NCBI GenBank assembly: GCA_009663005.1
Contig: VIGQ01000987.1
Span: 10,001 to 27,500 of the forward strand
DNA: 17,500 nt
Source: Actinidia chinensis
Lineage: Eukaryota > Streptophyta > Magnoliopsida > Ericales > Actinidiaceae
Reading direction: 5' to 3'
Part shown: positions 1 to 9,363 of the stretch, piece by piece
Numbering within the stretch: the first letter of the stretch is position 1
Layout of the letters: each line of letters starts with the position of its first letter
The notes under the pieces: generated by a model
The model's input: the letters and a program-made list of their open reading frames with translations, nothing else
Told to the model about the DNA's origin: nothing
Database searches by the model: none
Translations under genes and position numbers: made by a program

Positions 1-119
1 AGAAGTAAATAATAAGATAAAGTAAAAGAGTAAAAATTACTAAGTCTGTTTATCCCGATTTCATAATATCTTTTATGGAAAGTGAGGTAACCAAGCTTTA
101 AAAAAACATATCTTGTCTA

Positions 120-720
120 GAGGCCCTCTTAAGGAAAGAAGCGATAAATAGTGAAATAGAATCAATTCTTCAAAATTACACTTGAAAAATGGTAGATCTT
201 CCTCCTAGAAATAAACCATTTTGATATAAATGGATTTTCAAACGGAAATTAAAAATTGATGGGTCTATAGATAAATACAAGACGAGACTTGTAGTAAAAG
301 GTTATAGACAAAAAGAGGGACTCGATTATTTCGATACATGCACTTCTATTACGAGAATTACATCCATTAGAATGTTAATAGCATTTGCTGCTATAAACAA
401 ATTGAAAATTTATCAAATGGATGCCTTCCTAAATGGAAAATTGAAAAAAGAATTTTACATGGAGCAAGCCGAGGGTTTTTAAGCTCCTGAAAATGAGAAT
501 AAGGTGTGTAAACTTGTAAAATTTCTTTATAGATTAAAACAAGCACCTAAATAATAGCATAAAAAATTTGACAATGTCATAATTTTAAATGATTTCAAAA
601 TCAATGAATATGATAAATGTGTATATGTCAAAAATATTAAAAAAGGATATGTCATTGTTTATTTGTATGTATATGATATGTTAATTATTGGTAGTAATAA
701 TTACATGATTACATCTATAA
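120..720 (+). pseudogene. Copia reverse transcriptase remnant
   Basis: One reading frame can be followed from the GAG codon at 120 to about 720 without a frameshift, but with about five stops (for example TGA at 183-185 and 222-224, TAA after GF near 480, and two in a row near 550). Recognisable copia RT blocks in order are YKWIFKRKLKIDG, DKYKTRLVVKGYRQKEGLDY, ITSIRMLIAFAAI, DAFLNG, FYMEQAEGF, KVCKLVKFLYRLKQAPK and YLYVYDMLIIGSN. Two changes hit the active site. The MD..AFLNG block has lost about three residues between Asp and Ala. The catalytic YVDD motif reads YVYD, with TAT at 672-674 replacing the first Asp codon. The frame is lost after a poly-A run at 720-733. Confidence 0.95.
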
Positions 721-1135
721 AAAAAAAAAAAAATCTTTTTTTACAAAAGTCAAAATTTGACTAAAGATTTAGTATTGCCTATGTACTTCTGGAATCAAAA
801 GCGAGAATACTGAATGGATATTCTTGTCACATCACATTATGTAATAAAATTTTTAAAACATTTGAAAGGATAGGGACATGAAAAATCAACATCTCCGATA
901 AATTAAATTTACAGCTAACAAAGATATTGAGAAGTAGTATCCCAATTTTATCTCAAGGATTATAGGGAAGGCAGTTCTAATGTACTTAATAATTGTACAG
1001 ATCTGATATTACTTATGTTATGCGGTACATAAATTTGATTAGATTTTACTAGTACTCCTTTGGAGATAATAATTATTGGAAAACAATATCAAATTTTAAT
1101 GTATCTTAGATATCCCAAATTATAAATACCATGAG

Positions 1136-1441
1136 GGATATTGTGATGCAAATTGGATCTCAGACCCTTCTAAAGATTCTAAATCCACGAGTGAATTCTA
1201 TTTTACTATTTGAGGTGCTGCATATCTTGAAAATTCTCTAAAAAAAAAATCTATATTGCTATATCTAGCTCATGGAAGTCAGAGTTATTATTGCATTAGA
1301 TAAAGTTGGAGTAAGAAGCTGAATGGATTATACAATTTAGAGGATATTTCAAAATTTGGGGTCAAGAACTTGTTTTTTGTTGCCTACTTTAGGTTATACA
1401 TTGTGATAGTCAATTCACAATTGCAAGGTCACAAAGTAATT

Positions 1442-1478
<37 letters not shown>

Positions 1479-1590
1479 CAATACCATTAAACAATTTCTC
1501 TCTAATGGAGTTATTTCTATAGATTATATAAAATCTAAGGATAACATTGCAAATCCGCTAACAAAAGGAGAGAAATGGGACTAAAGCCTC
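1136..1590 (+). pseudogene. Copia RNase H remnant and end of pol
   Basis: Shortly after the RT, YCDANWISDPSKDSKSTSEF (from 1139) matches the start of the copia RNase H domain, including its first acidic residue. A stop (TGA) interrupts it before GAAY, and the middle part is scrambled. The C-terminal part is recovered in another frame at about 1460-1570: HIRRRHNTIKQFLSNG, then IDYIKSKDNIANPLTKG, which is the usual end of copia pol. In the family, RNase H removes the RNA strand during reverse transcription. Here stops and frameshifts make it inactive. Confidence 0.92.
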
Positions 1591-2180
1591 TAGTCAAAGA
1601 GTGCCATAGTGGAAACCCAACCTAGTTGACTGGAGATCTTAATATCTAGGTTCAAAAAAGAAACTAAACAATGGTGTAATCGGTGGTATAAACACATGTG
1701 GTAAAAAAGGGTAAAATCTTTTTGACATACCTATTCCTATGAAGTAACAGATGCTGCCTGTATGAGAAATAGTCTAAACCATATGTTTTTAATGACCACT
1801 TTGTATCTTGAACCTATTTAAGTGGGGTATTGGCAGAGTATACTCTTACATATATCCCTATGTGAGTGTGGATTGGGGCTGTTCTATAGAGAATTTTGGG
1901 CTAATTTTCTATAGCCTCAACATCATTTGTTGTTCAAGGTCAAAATGAACACAACCATGAGAACCAAAAGTGTTCGGAAGGTTATCGTGTGTCACATTGT
2001 TGTCTTGATTTACACTCAAAGCTGGACAGTTCAAGGGCGCCATGTTCCACAAAAAAAAAAAAGAAGAAAAAAAACCACTACGGAAGATTCAAGGGCCGAA
2101 GCTACCTTTTCTGATGCATAATCTCTATTTCTCTCCTTTGATGTGCATGTCATGCATCTATACCCAATTAATTTCATTCA
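1591..2180 (+). other. Copia 3' non-coding segment
   Basis: This stretch separates the end of pol from the polypurine tract. It has no convincing coding frame. A 64-residue frame at 1927-2121 has low-complexity Lys/Arg content from an A-rich run and resembles no protein I know. Long non-coding segments at this position are usual in plant copia elements. I see no other gene or element inside it. Confidence 0.7.
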
Positions 2181-2190
2181 TGTGGGGGAT
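2181..2190 (+). promoter_or_regulatory. Copia polypurine tract (plus-strand primer)
   Basis: TGTGGGGGAT lies directly before the TGTTAATTTG that opens the LTR. A G-rich tract abutting the 3' LTR is the standard plus-strand priming site in plant copia elements. Confidence 0.8.
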
Positions 2191-2743
2191 TGTTAATTTG
2201 GGTCAGATTTGAATTGAGAAATTATTTTTAAAATTGTAAGAAAAATTACATTTTCTTTCCTGAATTTTTTTCTTCTTTTGCACTGATCCAACATTTAAGA
2301 TTTATGCAAAATGGGGCCGAAGGAGTGCTTATGCCTCTCTAGAGGTGTGGACTATCCAGAAGTATCATACCTCTTCTAAGAGGTGCTATAACTTTATTTA
2401 ACTCCTGATCATTCATCATTTAGGAGACAATTAAAAAATATAGATTGAAATGTTAAAAGTGCATACATCAATTTTGCAATTAGTATACATTTTAGAGATA
2501 GAGAAAATACTTAAGTTCCAACGCCGTGATCTTCTGATTTGGAGTTCTACTATCAAAGATCGTGAATTTGTGTGTATCCTGAAGTTGTACGACATATTAT
2601 CGAGTACTCAGTGCGGGTCTCAACGACTTAAGGACTCTGAATCTAATTCAAGGCCTCAGCATATCAAGTTTTTGTTCCTTAATTAATTTGTAAGTTGGCA
2701 TTATTTACATTTAGGTTTTTATTCTGTTTTTCAAGATTCTACA
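2191..2743 (+). repeat. Copia 3' LTR (right boundary tentative)
   Basis: The left boundary is set by the polypurine tract and the TG dinucleotide at 2191. The right boundary is the CA at 2742-2743 in GATTCTACA, giving about 553 bp. That is a plausible LTR length and it has TG...CA ends. The partner LTR is outside the window, so the right end cannot be confirmed by alignment. A 78-residue frame inside (2450-2686) looks spurious. Confidence 0.65.
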
Positions 2744-3282
2744 ATTTTTATTTGAAACTTTCTAATCATTTAACAGAAAAGAGAAAATAATTTTTTCCAA
2801 AGGTAATATCCCGTGAAGGTTGCCTAAAGGAAAACAAAGATATTGGCACGCAAGGCAGGGTTGAGGCGTGAGGGCGCAGGCAGGCTGTCAGAGAAGAGGC
2901 ACTTGGCAAATGTTCAGTGCATTCCATTGCCTATAAGCTTTATTGAGCATCTTTACTGCACATGTTACGTGCATCGTTAGTTTGAGATGGTAATGATTTT
3001 TTTGCCAAGTCAGTGTTGTTTTCAATCAAATTTCTCAAACTTAAATACTTTAAAATTTATTTATTAAACTCGTACGTCTTTTTAAAATTGATGCTTTTTT
3101 TTTAAGTTAGGGATGAAAATAAAATTGGAGTAAATTTATTCTAAATCCGCGTTTTCAACTCACGAATATAGACATTATTTTTGGCCCATGAATTGAAAAG
3201 TTGATAAATAATTTTAAAATGATTGGATCAAATTAAATTGATTTAAAACTATTTTAGGTTTGGATAAAAAACTCAAATGTTG
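2744..3282. other. Intergenic AT-rich sequence, nothing identified
   Basis: Both strands lack any protein-like frame, tRNA-like fold or repeat boundary that I can recognise. A slightly GC-richer patch at about 2845-2900 has no identifiable origin. Confidence 0.6.
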
Positions 3283-4195
3283 TTGGTAACGTTTCTGTTT
3301 TTTTGTTTTTGTGTTTGTTTAATGTTGCTTTTTTTTTGTTTTATTTTTTTGTAAAACAAAAACCTACAATTCATGTTTGTGTCATTTTTTAAAAATATTT
3401 AAAAATAAAAATATGTTTGGTTTCACCTACTTTTAAACTTATAAAAAAAAAGGTGTGTGGTGGAGGCGGTTGAGGTGGAGGGGAGGTGGAGGTGGAAGTG
3501 GTGGAGGGTGGCGAAGATGCTACGGTGGATGTGGTGGTGGTGGTTGGAGGTGATACGGTGTGGAGGAGGAGGAGAAGGTGGTGGTGGAGTGGCGGCGGGT
3601 GGTGGAGGAGGAGGAGAGGTGTGGGGCGGAGGAGGTGGGGTTGGCGGAGGAGGTGGTGGTAGAGGTGGGGTGAACGATGGTTGTGTTGAGAAGGTCGATG
3701 TGGTGGTGAGGCTGGTGGTGGATGTTGCGACGGCGGTGGTGGGTGGAAGGAGGAGGCGGTGGTGGTGAGGATGTGAGTAGTGGTGGTGTCGTGAGCGGTG
3801 TGAATAGGAGGAGCGATGGTGGGAAGGAGGTGGTGGTGTGGGGTGGATGAGGCCGTGGTGGCGGTGGTGGTGGTTTGAGGAGGAGAGATGTGGAGGTGGT
3901 AGTAAGTTGATAATAATGGTGGAGGAGGAGGTGTGGTGGTGGAGAGGATTCGTGGTAATTGAGTAGGAAGGAGGCAGGGAGGATGTTTGAGGGAGTTGAA
4001 AAAATTTGATAAAACAAATTGTAAATAAATTTTGTAAACAAAACAAAAATAACTTTTTCTTGTTTTCACTATTTTCAAATAGTTACAACTGTTTTAGCCT
4101 GTTCCTTTACTTTTTGCACCGCCAACAAGTTTTTTATTTTCATTAATAAATTAAATAAAACAAAATAGAAAAACGAAAATTAAAACAGTTACCAA
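3283..4195. mobile_element. Candidate TIR element with a GGN-repeat core
   Basis: The left edge TTGGTAAC (3283-3290) is matched in inverted form by GTTACCAA (4188-4195). Inward of both, the sequence is similarly T-rich on the left and A-rich on the right, with poly-T and AAAACAAAAA-type runs, so an imperfect terminal inverted repeat of several tens of bases is likely. The core is a GGT/GGA low-complexity tract. No coding capacity for a transposase is seen. I could not find a target-site duplication, so the superfamily (Mutator-like or hAT-like MITE) stays open and the edges are provisional. Confidence 0.5.
3452..3995 (+). repeat. GGT/GGA low-complexity tract, nearly C-free strand
   Basis: For about 540 bases the + strand is built from variants of GGTGGAGG and GGTGGTGG, with very few C residues and a purine plus T composition. 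It is an imperfect, interrupted triplet or minisatellite array rather than a pure microsatellite. Many G runs of two to four lie close together, so the + strand has quadruplex potential and the region could form R-loops if transcribed. Translation gives Gly/Val/Arg on the + strand and Pro/His/Thr/Ser on the minus strand (frames of 173, 207 and 229 residues). This is the composition of the repeat, not evidence of genes. Confidence 0.9.
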
Positions 4196-4241
4196 GGCCT
4201 TCCCCATCAACAAAGTTATGGAGATCTTTTTATATTTTTTC

Positions 4242-5110
4242 TGATACGAACCACCGCACAACAACGTGACGAAACTTGACACCAAAATCTGAAATAAAAT
4301 CCAACTTCTTCACGTTTGATGGAAATCCCCGCGACCTCGTTTGAAACTTAGCAAAGCAAAAAACCTTGGTATGTGAAGACGCCACCAACCCGAGAAATTG
4401 ATGATCGTTTGATAAGTCCGGTTATAACGCCACATAGAATGTCTCTTGATACGTTCAGATTAGTTTTCTGAAGAACTCAAGAAAAAATAACACCCGAAAT
4501 CTTCTCTATGTTTTGTATGATTTCGAAATTGATAGTTCCAGCCCTGTTGTTATGGCTCTTACAACAGATATAATTTCGTATATATAAATTTCTCTGATCT
4601 ATAATCTTAGCCTAATAAAATACATTTCTAGCCCAATCAAGTTTCCTTAGAGATAAGTCAACTCGGATCTTATCTCCAATGTAATCATTATCTAGTCGAA
4701 ACCAACAATGCTAATCTCTAAGAAATACGAAATTAAATCCTAACTAAGCGTCAAACGTATCTGGAATTTGAAGTCTTCTGGACTTTGTAACCCCAATCCT
4801 GACTTGAGTCTTTGCCTTAGGCTAACCTTTAACACAACTTCACCACATCAGAGTGTAATCCCCCTCTGCCAATGTATAGAGGTTGGTTCCTCTCCCGAAC
4901 TCGGAATTTGGAGTAGCTAAACAAACCCACCAGCTTGTCACCCTCAGTAGTGCACATACTGTTCGTGTTGTCTTGTAGAACTCTCCGGACTTAAAGGGGG
5001 TATTTAGCTCTTTCTTTGCGATCTCTAGCTCGAGCCCCCTTTTTTTCTCGTCACCGGCCCAAGTGGAGATTTAATCGGACCTGAGCCTTGAATTGGCTGA
5101 GTCTTCATCA
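4242..5110 (-). repeat. Gypsy 3' LTR (left copy)
   Basis: It opens with TGATACGAACC and ends GTCTTCATCA, immediately followed by the pyrimidine-rich complement of the polypurine tract. It aligns along its length with 8008-8785, for example at the shared blocks AACAACGTGACGAAAC, CTTAGCAAAGCAAAA, GATTTCGAAATTGATAGTT and CTCAGTAGTG. The two copies differ by many substitutions and single-base indels (869 versus 778 bp), which points to an old insertion. Confidence 0.93.
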
Positions 5111-5122
5111 TTTCCTCCCCTC
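5111..5122 (-). promoter_or_regulatory. Gypsy polypurine tract
   Basis: The minus strand reads GAGGGGAGGAAA directly before the LTR edge TGATGAAGAC. This is the expected plus-strand primer next to the 3' LTR. Confidence 0.85.
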
Positions 5123-5790
5123 GTGAGAAGGATTTCCCCTCAAATCCTTCACCCTACAACAAAAGGACTCAAGTCAGCCAACATTGAAGTCGCACTAACA
5201 TTGTACTCACCTTGGTAATTAAATCAAGTTTGTAAGCATCGTATAATTGCATCCGTTCGAGACTTGAAATGGACCACTCCTCGGGGCAGCAACTTAGAAC
5301 GTCTTTGTTATACTAGAACCTTTATTTTCTCATGTGAACCACACCCACTCACCAGGCTCAAAAACCAGGTGACATCCTTTGTTGGCTCTTGCTTGATATA
5401 GTGCTCGGTTCTCCTCTCTATTATGAGTAGTGCCCTATCATGGAGTTGTTCCAAAGTCGGCCTATTTCTTTAACATCTAAAAATTTACATGCTCAGAAAA
5501 CAGGGTTAAAAAAAAAAGGTGATACCTCCAAGGAGTAAAGGATTAAAATCAATAAACAATTTTACATGGTGAGAATGCTGTAAGCAGATATGAACCACAA
5601 CGATTATAAGCAAACTCAACATGTGGGAAACAATCCTCCCACGTATAAGGTTCTTACTAATGACAGCCTCAACAAAGTGGGATAACAAGTCATATTGATA
5701 CTTCAGTCTGTCCATCAGTTTGAGGATGACAAGAGTAAGAACAATAGTTTGTTCCTAATTTATCCCAAAATGTTTTCCACAAATAGCTCA
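5123..5790 (-). pseudogene. Gypsy integrase, C-terminal part, decayed
   Basis: Translating the minus strand and switching frames gives, in order: QTDGQTEVS (about 5700-5728, holding the glutamate of the integrase catalytic triad), WEDCFPHVEFAYNR (about 5590-5650), HDRALLIIERRTEHYIKQEP (about 5370-5440), a WVW block followed by RRSKLLPRG (about 5280-5350), and a tail near 5130-5170 reading CCRVKDLRGNPSHEG. This matches the C-terminal DNA-binding region and pol terminus of plant Ty3/gypsy elements. Several frameshifts and stops make it inactive. Confidence 0.9.
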
Positions 5791-5794
5791 AGAA

Positions 5795-6016
5795 TTAGCA
5801 TCCCGACAGAAAACAAATGGTCCTAGACATACATTGTAATCTCACAATCTCCCTAAAGAACAAATTGTTACATGAGAGGCACGTTGTCTTGTGACAAGGA
5901 ATTAAAATGAGTTCATCTTGGATAAATCGATCTACAACTACAAGGTGAGATCGCCTCCCGTTGTACTTCTTCTTAACTTTTAACTTGCTAATGCTTAAGG
6001 GATCGTGCGCGCCCAA
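5795..6016 (-). pseudogene. Gypsy integrase catalytic-core remnant
   Basis: A 73-residue minus-strand frame contains LVVVDRFIQDELILIPCHKT and NLFFREIVRLQCMSRTI, which are the conserved heart of the Ty3/gypsy integrase core. The segment that should carry the second catalytic aspartate is altered (it reads CFLSGC at the frame end). The upstream part that would bear the zinc-binding domain and first aspartate is missing. The core therefore begins abruptly near 6016, close to the gag-derived sequence, and marks the internal deletion. Confidence 0.92.
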
Positions 6017-7135
6017 CTAACCCAAGCATCTCGCCATATGATCTGCCACCAAATCCTCATCGCCCATAGAGGTATCCTCAACGGTGGCATCTATCACACA
6101 TCAGGCTATTCCTCAGACTAAAATCCACCATTATCTCCGGATCACCATTAAACTTGCTTGTTTGGACTTGGCTACGTATGTGTATTCTTCACTGACATTT
6201 GAAGCTTTAATCTCACTCTAGAATGAGTCGAGATAGAGGCGGGTTTGCCTTGAGAGCCCGCGTGTGGTGGTGGCCATTTTGGGCTCGAAATCATTAGCCT
6301 TAAGAAGTGGAAGAGTTTTCTTCTTTTTTGGGGTACCGGTAATTCGACCTCCAAGAGTGCTTGAACTAAAAGTTTTTGTGTGAATGGTTTTGGCCGGTTA
6401 CCACCCTTCTGGTTGCCTCTTCCAACTGATTGCCATTGCACTAAATCTCTAATTCCACATAATGGTTGTATCCGATAGTGTTAAGCCAAAAATCTCTATT
6501 TTAAACATTTCAAAAATCTAGCCATTTGTCATCTCCCCGAGTCCTCCTCAATATTGGCTCTAATTTATAGCCATCTCCATCTCTTTATAAACAATTACTC
6601 GTCAACGCCCGGTTACATTGATAGGAGCCTTGCAGCTTTACGTAGAGATTCCGCTAGTAGTGACTGGTACAAATGTCATTTATTGACTCTCTTCATCTAA
6701 TCCAAGTCAATAGGATGTTCTCCATTCTGCCTCCTATTGATGCAAAGTGATCCCACCACACAATAGCATATGTAGTAAATTGTCGAATTGCGGCAGCTTA
6801 CCTTTTTAGGTCTGAGAATTGATGACAATCGAAAATCAACCCATCTTCTTTCCCACTCGAGGTATTGCTTCGAGATCACTATTTCCTTGAAGTACGTTGG
6901 AATCTTCATCTTGATATTCCTCGGTTGTGATCAACACGGTTTTAGTCCTATATCTCTGCCATATCTCCTATGGCTGCACACTGACATCCTATCTATCTCC
7001 TCCTCTACACCGTCCCCTTCAAACTCATCCAAATCTTCCAAATTCTCTTTGGTGCACTTCTTGACACTCCTATGACATTTGGAAGCAAGTGGTGGTTGCC
7101 TCCGTTGTGTTCCCTCTTCTATCATATCCAACCTC
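6017..7135 (-). pseudogene. Gypsy gag remnant
   Basis: Minus-strand frames preserve pieces typical of plant gypsy gag. MDMIEEGTQRRQPPLASK (about 7080-7131) is an acidic and basic N-terminal part. NIKMKIPTYFKE followed by YLEWERRW and NRRQNGEHPID (about 6700-6920) is the capsid-like core. LYVKLQG and NHYVELE stretches lie at about 6440-6680. A Ser/Lys-rich C-terminal part with TPKKKKTLP lies at about 6180-6440. No zinc knuckle (CX2CX4HX4C) was found. The frame changes repeatedly. After gag the sequence passes within about 150 bases to integrase, so the enzymes normally between them are deleted. Confidence 0.85.
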
Positions 7136-7990
7136 TCGTTGTATATACTCTAACTCCGCTCTTCATCTTGTTCATCATCATTAATGCTTGCAGTTGTAGA
7201 AGATTCAGAACAGCTTGAGGGAACTTCTCTTTTGTGCTTTTCTCTTGATTTCGTGATATGATTGAGATCTGCAACAAAAACAAGATTAGAATATATGGCG
7301 AAAAGACCTCACTTACAATTCCCTATGTGTTTTTTTTTTTTACCTCGAAGATGATACACTCGATTCTGTCGTGTTTCGCTCAATAATTTCGCCTTTTACC
7401 CTCTTAATCTCACACACTCTGCCTTTTCCAACTCGTATTCTTCTTTTAGTCCTTTCAAGGCTAACCACGAATCTAACAAAAAGGATTCAAGTCGCAAGTC
7501 AAGACAAGAACAAACCAACAACGAATAGATTCCTTTAAGCATTCTTCTTCGACTTTTTTTTTTTTTTGACTCTAACGTGATTGCAAACGAATTCAAAGAG
7601 TATCCAATACAAAGAACCCACTAACGAAACCGAAATCTTAATCAAGAACGAAGCTAAGGGAGCAAATCTAACCAATTTTTTTTTACTCAACTTGATGCTG
7701 TCGAATTCAAAGAACAATCCAAAACAAAAACCCAACGAAATCTCATCAAGAACGAAGATAAAGGAGCAATCTAACCAATTTTTTTTACTCTAAAACTGAT
7801 GCAGTTGAATTCAAAGACAACCGCAACGAGAACCCAACAAAATTGAAATGAAATCTCCAATCAAGAATGAGAAGATAAGGGAGCAATCTAACCAATTTGT
7901 TTTTTTTGAATTGACACCTAAAGACTCGATGATAAGAAAATCAAAAGAATGGGCATGCCAAGAGAAAAAAAAAATTGACATAAGGAAGTA
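7136..7990 (-). other. Gypsy 5' leader between primer-binding site and gag
   Basis: About 850 bases of leader separate the primer-binding site from the first recognisable gag residues. The part nearest the primer-binding site holds tandem repeats (separate entry). Nearer gag, the minus strand has TTTTTGTTGCAG with its AG end near 7271, and an upstream GAG/GTAAAA near 7347. These look like splice acceptor and donor sites of a roughly 75-base intron. After the acceptor an open stretch reads DLNHITKSREKHKREVP and leads toward gag. Confidence 0.6.
7589..7915 (-). repeat. Three tandem repeats of about 104-114 bp in the gypsy leader
   Basis: Units start at the GAATTCAAAGA blocks at 7589, 7703 and 7807. 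Each contains CCCA(A/C)..GAAA, TCAAGAA(C/T)GA, GGGAGCAA or GGAGCAA, then ATCTAACCAATTT followed by a poly-T run. Spacing is 114, 104 and about 108 bases, with many small indels. A partial further unit (poly-T, GACTC, ACGTGATTGCA) precedes 7589. Tandem repeats in this position are known from other plant gypsy leaders. Function is unknown. Confidence 0.85.
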
Positions 7991-8004
7991 GGGCTCTGAT
8001 ACCA
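7991..8004 (-). promoter_or_regulatory. Gypsy primer-binding site (initiator tRNA-Met type)
   Basis: On the minus strand the sequence reads TGGTATCAGAGCCC, the usual plant retrotransposon match to the 3' end of initiator methionine tRNA. It starts three bases inside the LTR edge at 8008, the correct place for minus-strand DNA priming. Confidence 0.92.
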
Positions 8005-8007
8005 ACG

Positions 8008-8785
8008 TGATACGAACCAGCCAACAACGTGACGAAACCCGACACAAATCTGAAATAAACCCAAACTTTTCACGTTGATGGAAAACCGGACCCGTTGCTT
8101 AGCAAAGCAAAAACTGGTATGATGAAGACGCCACAAACGGGAATGATGATCCGTTTATAAGTCAGGTTTGATGCCACAAGGAATTCCTTGATAAGTTCAG
8201 ATTAGTTTCTGAAGAACTCAAGAAGAATAAACGAAATTCTTCTATTTTTTTATTTGATTTCGAAATTGATAGTTCAGCCCTTTTTATTAGGCGTACAAGA
8301 TAAAAATCTAATACAAATCTTAATCTCTAATCTTATCCTAATAAATAAATTATAAGCAAATCAAGTTTCCTTGGCACGAATAAGTCAAAATCTGATCTTA
8401 TCTCCAATCTAATCATAATCTTAATCAAATCTAATCTAAGAAATACGAATTAAATCCTAATCTGATTTCATAACTTACTCTTGAATCTTGAAATTCTTGG
8501 ACTTTGTAAACCCATCCTGATTGATTTTTTTCCCCTTTGCCCTTAGTAAAACACACCCACATCAGATTGTAATCCCCTTGAACATGTATAGCGGATTGTT
8601 CTCTCCCGGATTAAATTGATTAGTAAACCAGACTTTGTTCACCTCAGTAGTGAACATTACTTCTTGTGTTGTAGAACTATCCGGATAAATATGTAGCTAT
8701 TCTGTGAATCTCTTAGCTCGAGCTTCGTCACCGACCAATTGGAGCTTGAATCGGACCATGAGCTTGTAGCTTGATGTCTTCATCA
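8008..8785 (-). repeat. Gypsy 5' LTR (right copy)
   Basis: This is the second copy of the repeat, opening TGATACGAACCAG and ending GATGTCTTCATCA. On the minus strand its edge lies three bases from the primer-binding site, which identifies it as the 5' LTR of a minus-strand element. It is about 90 bp shorter than its partner, with the differences spread along its length. Confidence 0.93.
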
Positions 8786-9307
8786 TTTCTTAAGGAGCTC
8801 TAACAGATAAATGAATGGATATCCTAAAGTGTTTCCTAATTATGACCACCATTTTAACAAGGAAGAGATACGGACAGATAGAGAAAGAGAGAGAGAAACA
8901 CCGAAATAGAGGGAAAGTGTTTGACCTTCAATAATTGAGGAAATGATTAGGTGTATCCAATATTTTTTAACATCTTAATTTGAAAAACCCATGTACTCAC
9001 TAACTAACAAATTCATTAACTCACAAAATTGGATCCTACTTTTATTATTTTTTATCATATAATGCACAAAATTAACATTTTACAATGGAGATGCTATTAA
9101 AACTAGTTCAATAGGCTGTTGGTCTAAGGACCAGTTTGTCTGCAGGTTTCAATTTGATTGATTCGAGTGGTTTATTGATAGATTATATAGAGTACTAGTA
9201 ATTGTTCTTGCTCACAATTATTACGAAAAAAATAAAATCACCTCTTAGGTGTACTCATTAGAATTTTATAACATAAAAACAGAAGATATGAAAGTCAGAT
9301 GAGAGAT

Positions 9308-9308
<1 letters not shown>
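8786..9308. other. Intergenic AT-rich sequence
   Basis: No protein-like frame or RNA gene was seen. It contains a short imperfect (GA)n run at about 8872-8897. It also contains the block ACTAGTAATTG at 9194-9204, the reverse complement of the Helitron terminus found twice further right (see findings). Confidence 0.6.

Positions 9309-9334
<26 letters not shown>

Positions 9335-9363
<29 letters not shown>

Larger units (their letters stand above)
1..2743 (+). mobile_element. Decayed Ty1/copia LTR retrotransposon, 3' half
   Basis: Seen: a degenerate copia-type pol region is read on the + strand (reverse transcriptase, then RNase H), followed by about 600 bases of non-coding 3' sequence, a polypurine tract and a candidate 3' LTR. 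This is the family's domain order. The 5' LTR, gag, protease and integrase would lie left of the window, so the copy is truncated by the window edge and no target-site duplication can be tested. Several stop codons and a lost catalytic aspartate show that it cannot move by itself. The lineage within copia was not determined. Confidence 0.93.
4242..8785 (-). mobile_element. Internally deleted Ty3/gypsy LTR retrotransposon
   Basis: Two long, diverged direct repeats (4242-5110 and 8008-8785) flank a 2.9-kb interior. Reading on the minus strand, the interior holds a primer-binding site, a leader, gag remnants, integrase remnants and a polypurine tract, which is gypsy order (gag before integrase, integrase last). 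Protease, reverse transcriptase and RNase H are absent, so this is a deletion derivative that would have needed enzymes in trans. The flanks are TTTTC before 4242 and TTTCT after 8785. They share TTTC, compatible with a 5-bp duplication that lost one T. Confidence 0.94.

Noticed and set aside
3389..4078. Three long overlapping minus-strand frames (173-229 residues) rich in Pro, His, Thr and Ser, and a Gly/Val-rich + strand frame.
   Set aside because: They are translations of the GGT/GGA tract in different frames. Repeats without stops give long frames by composition, and there is no domain or signal.
7396..8136. Several 66-78-residue frames on both strands.
   Set aside because: They lie in the gypsy leader tandem repeats and LTR, where open stretches arise from A/T-rich repeats. 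None matches gag or pol.
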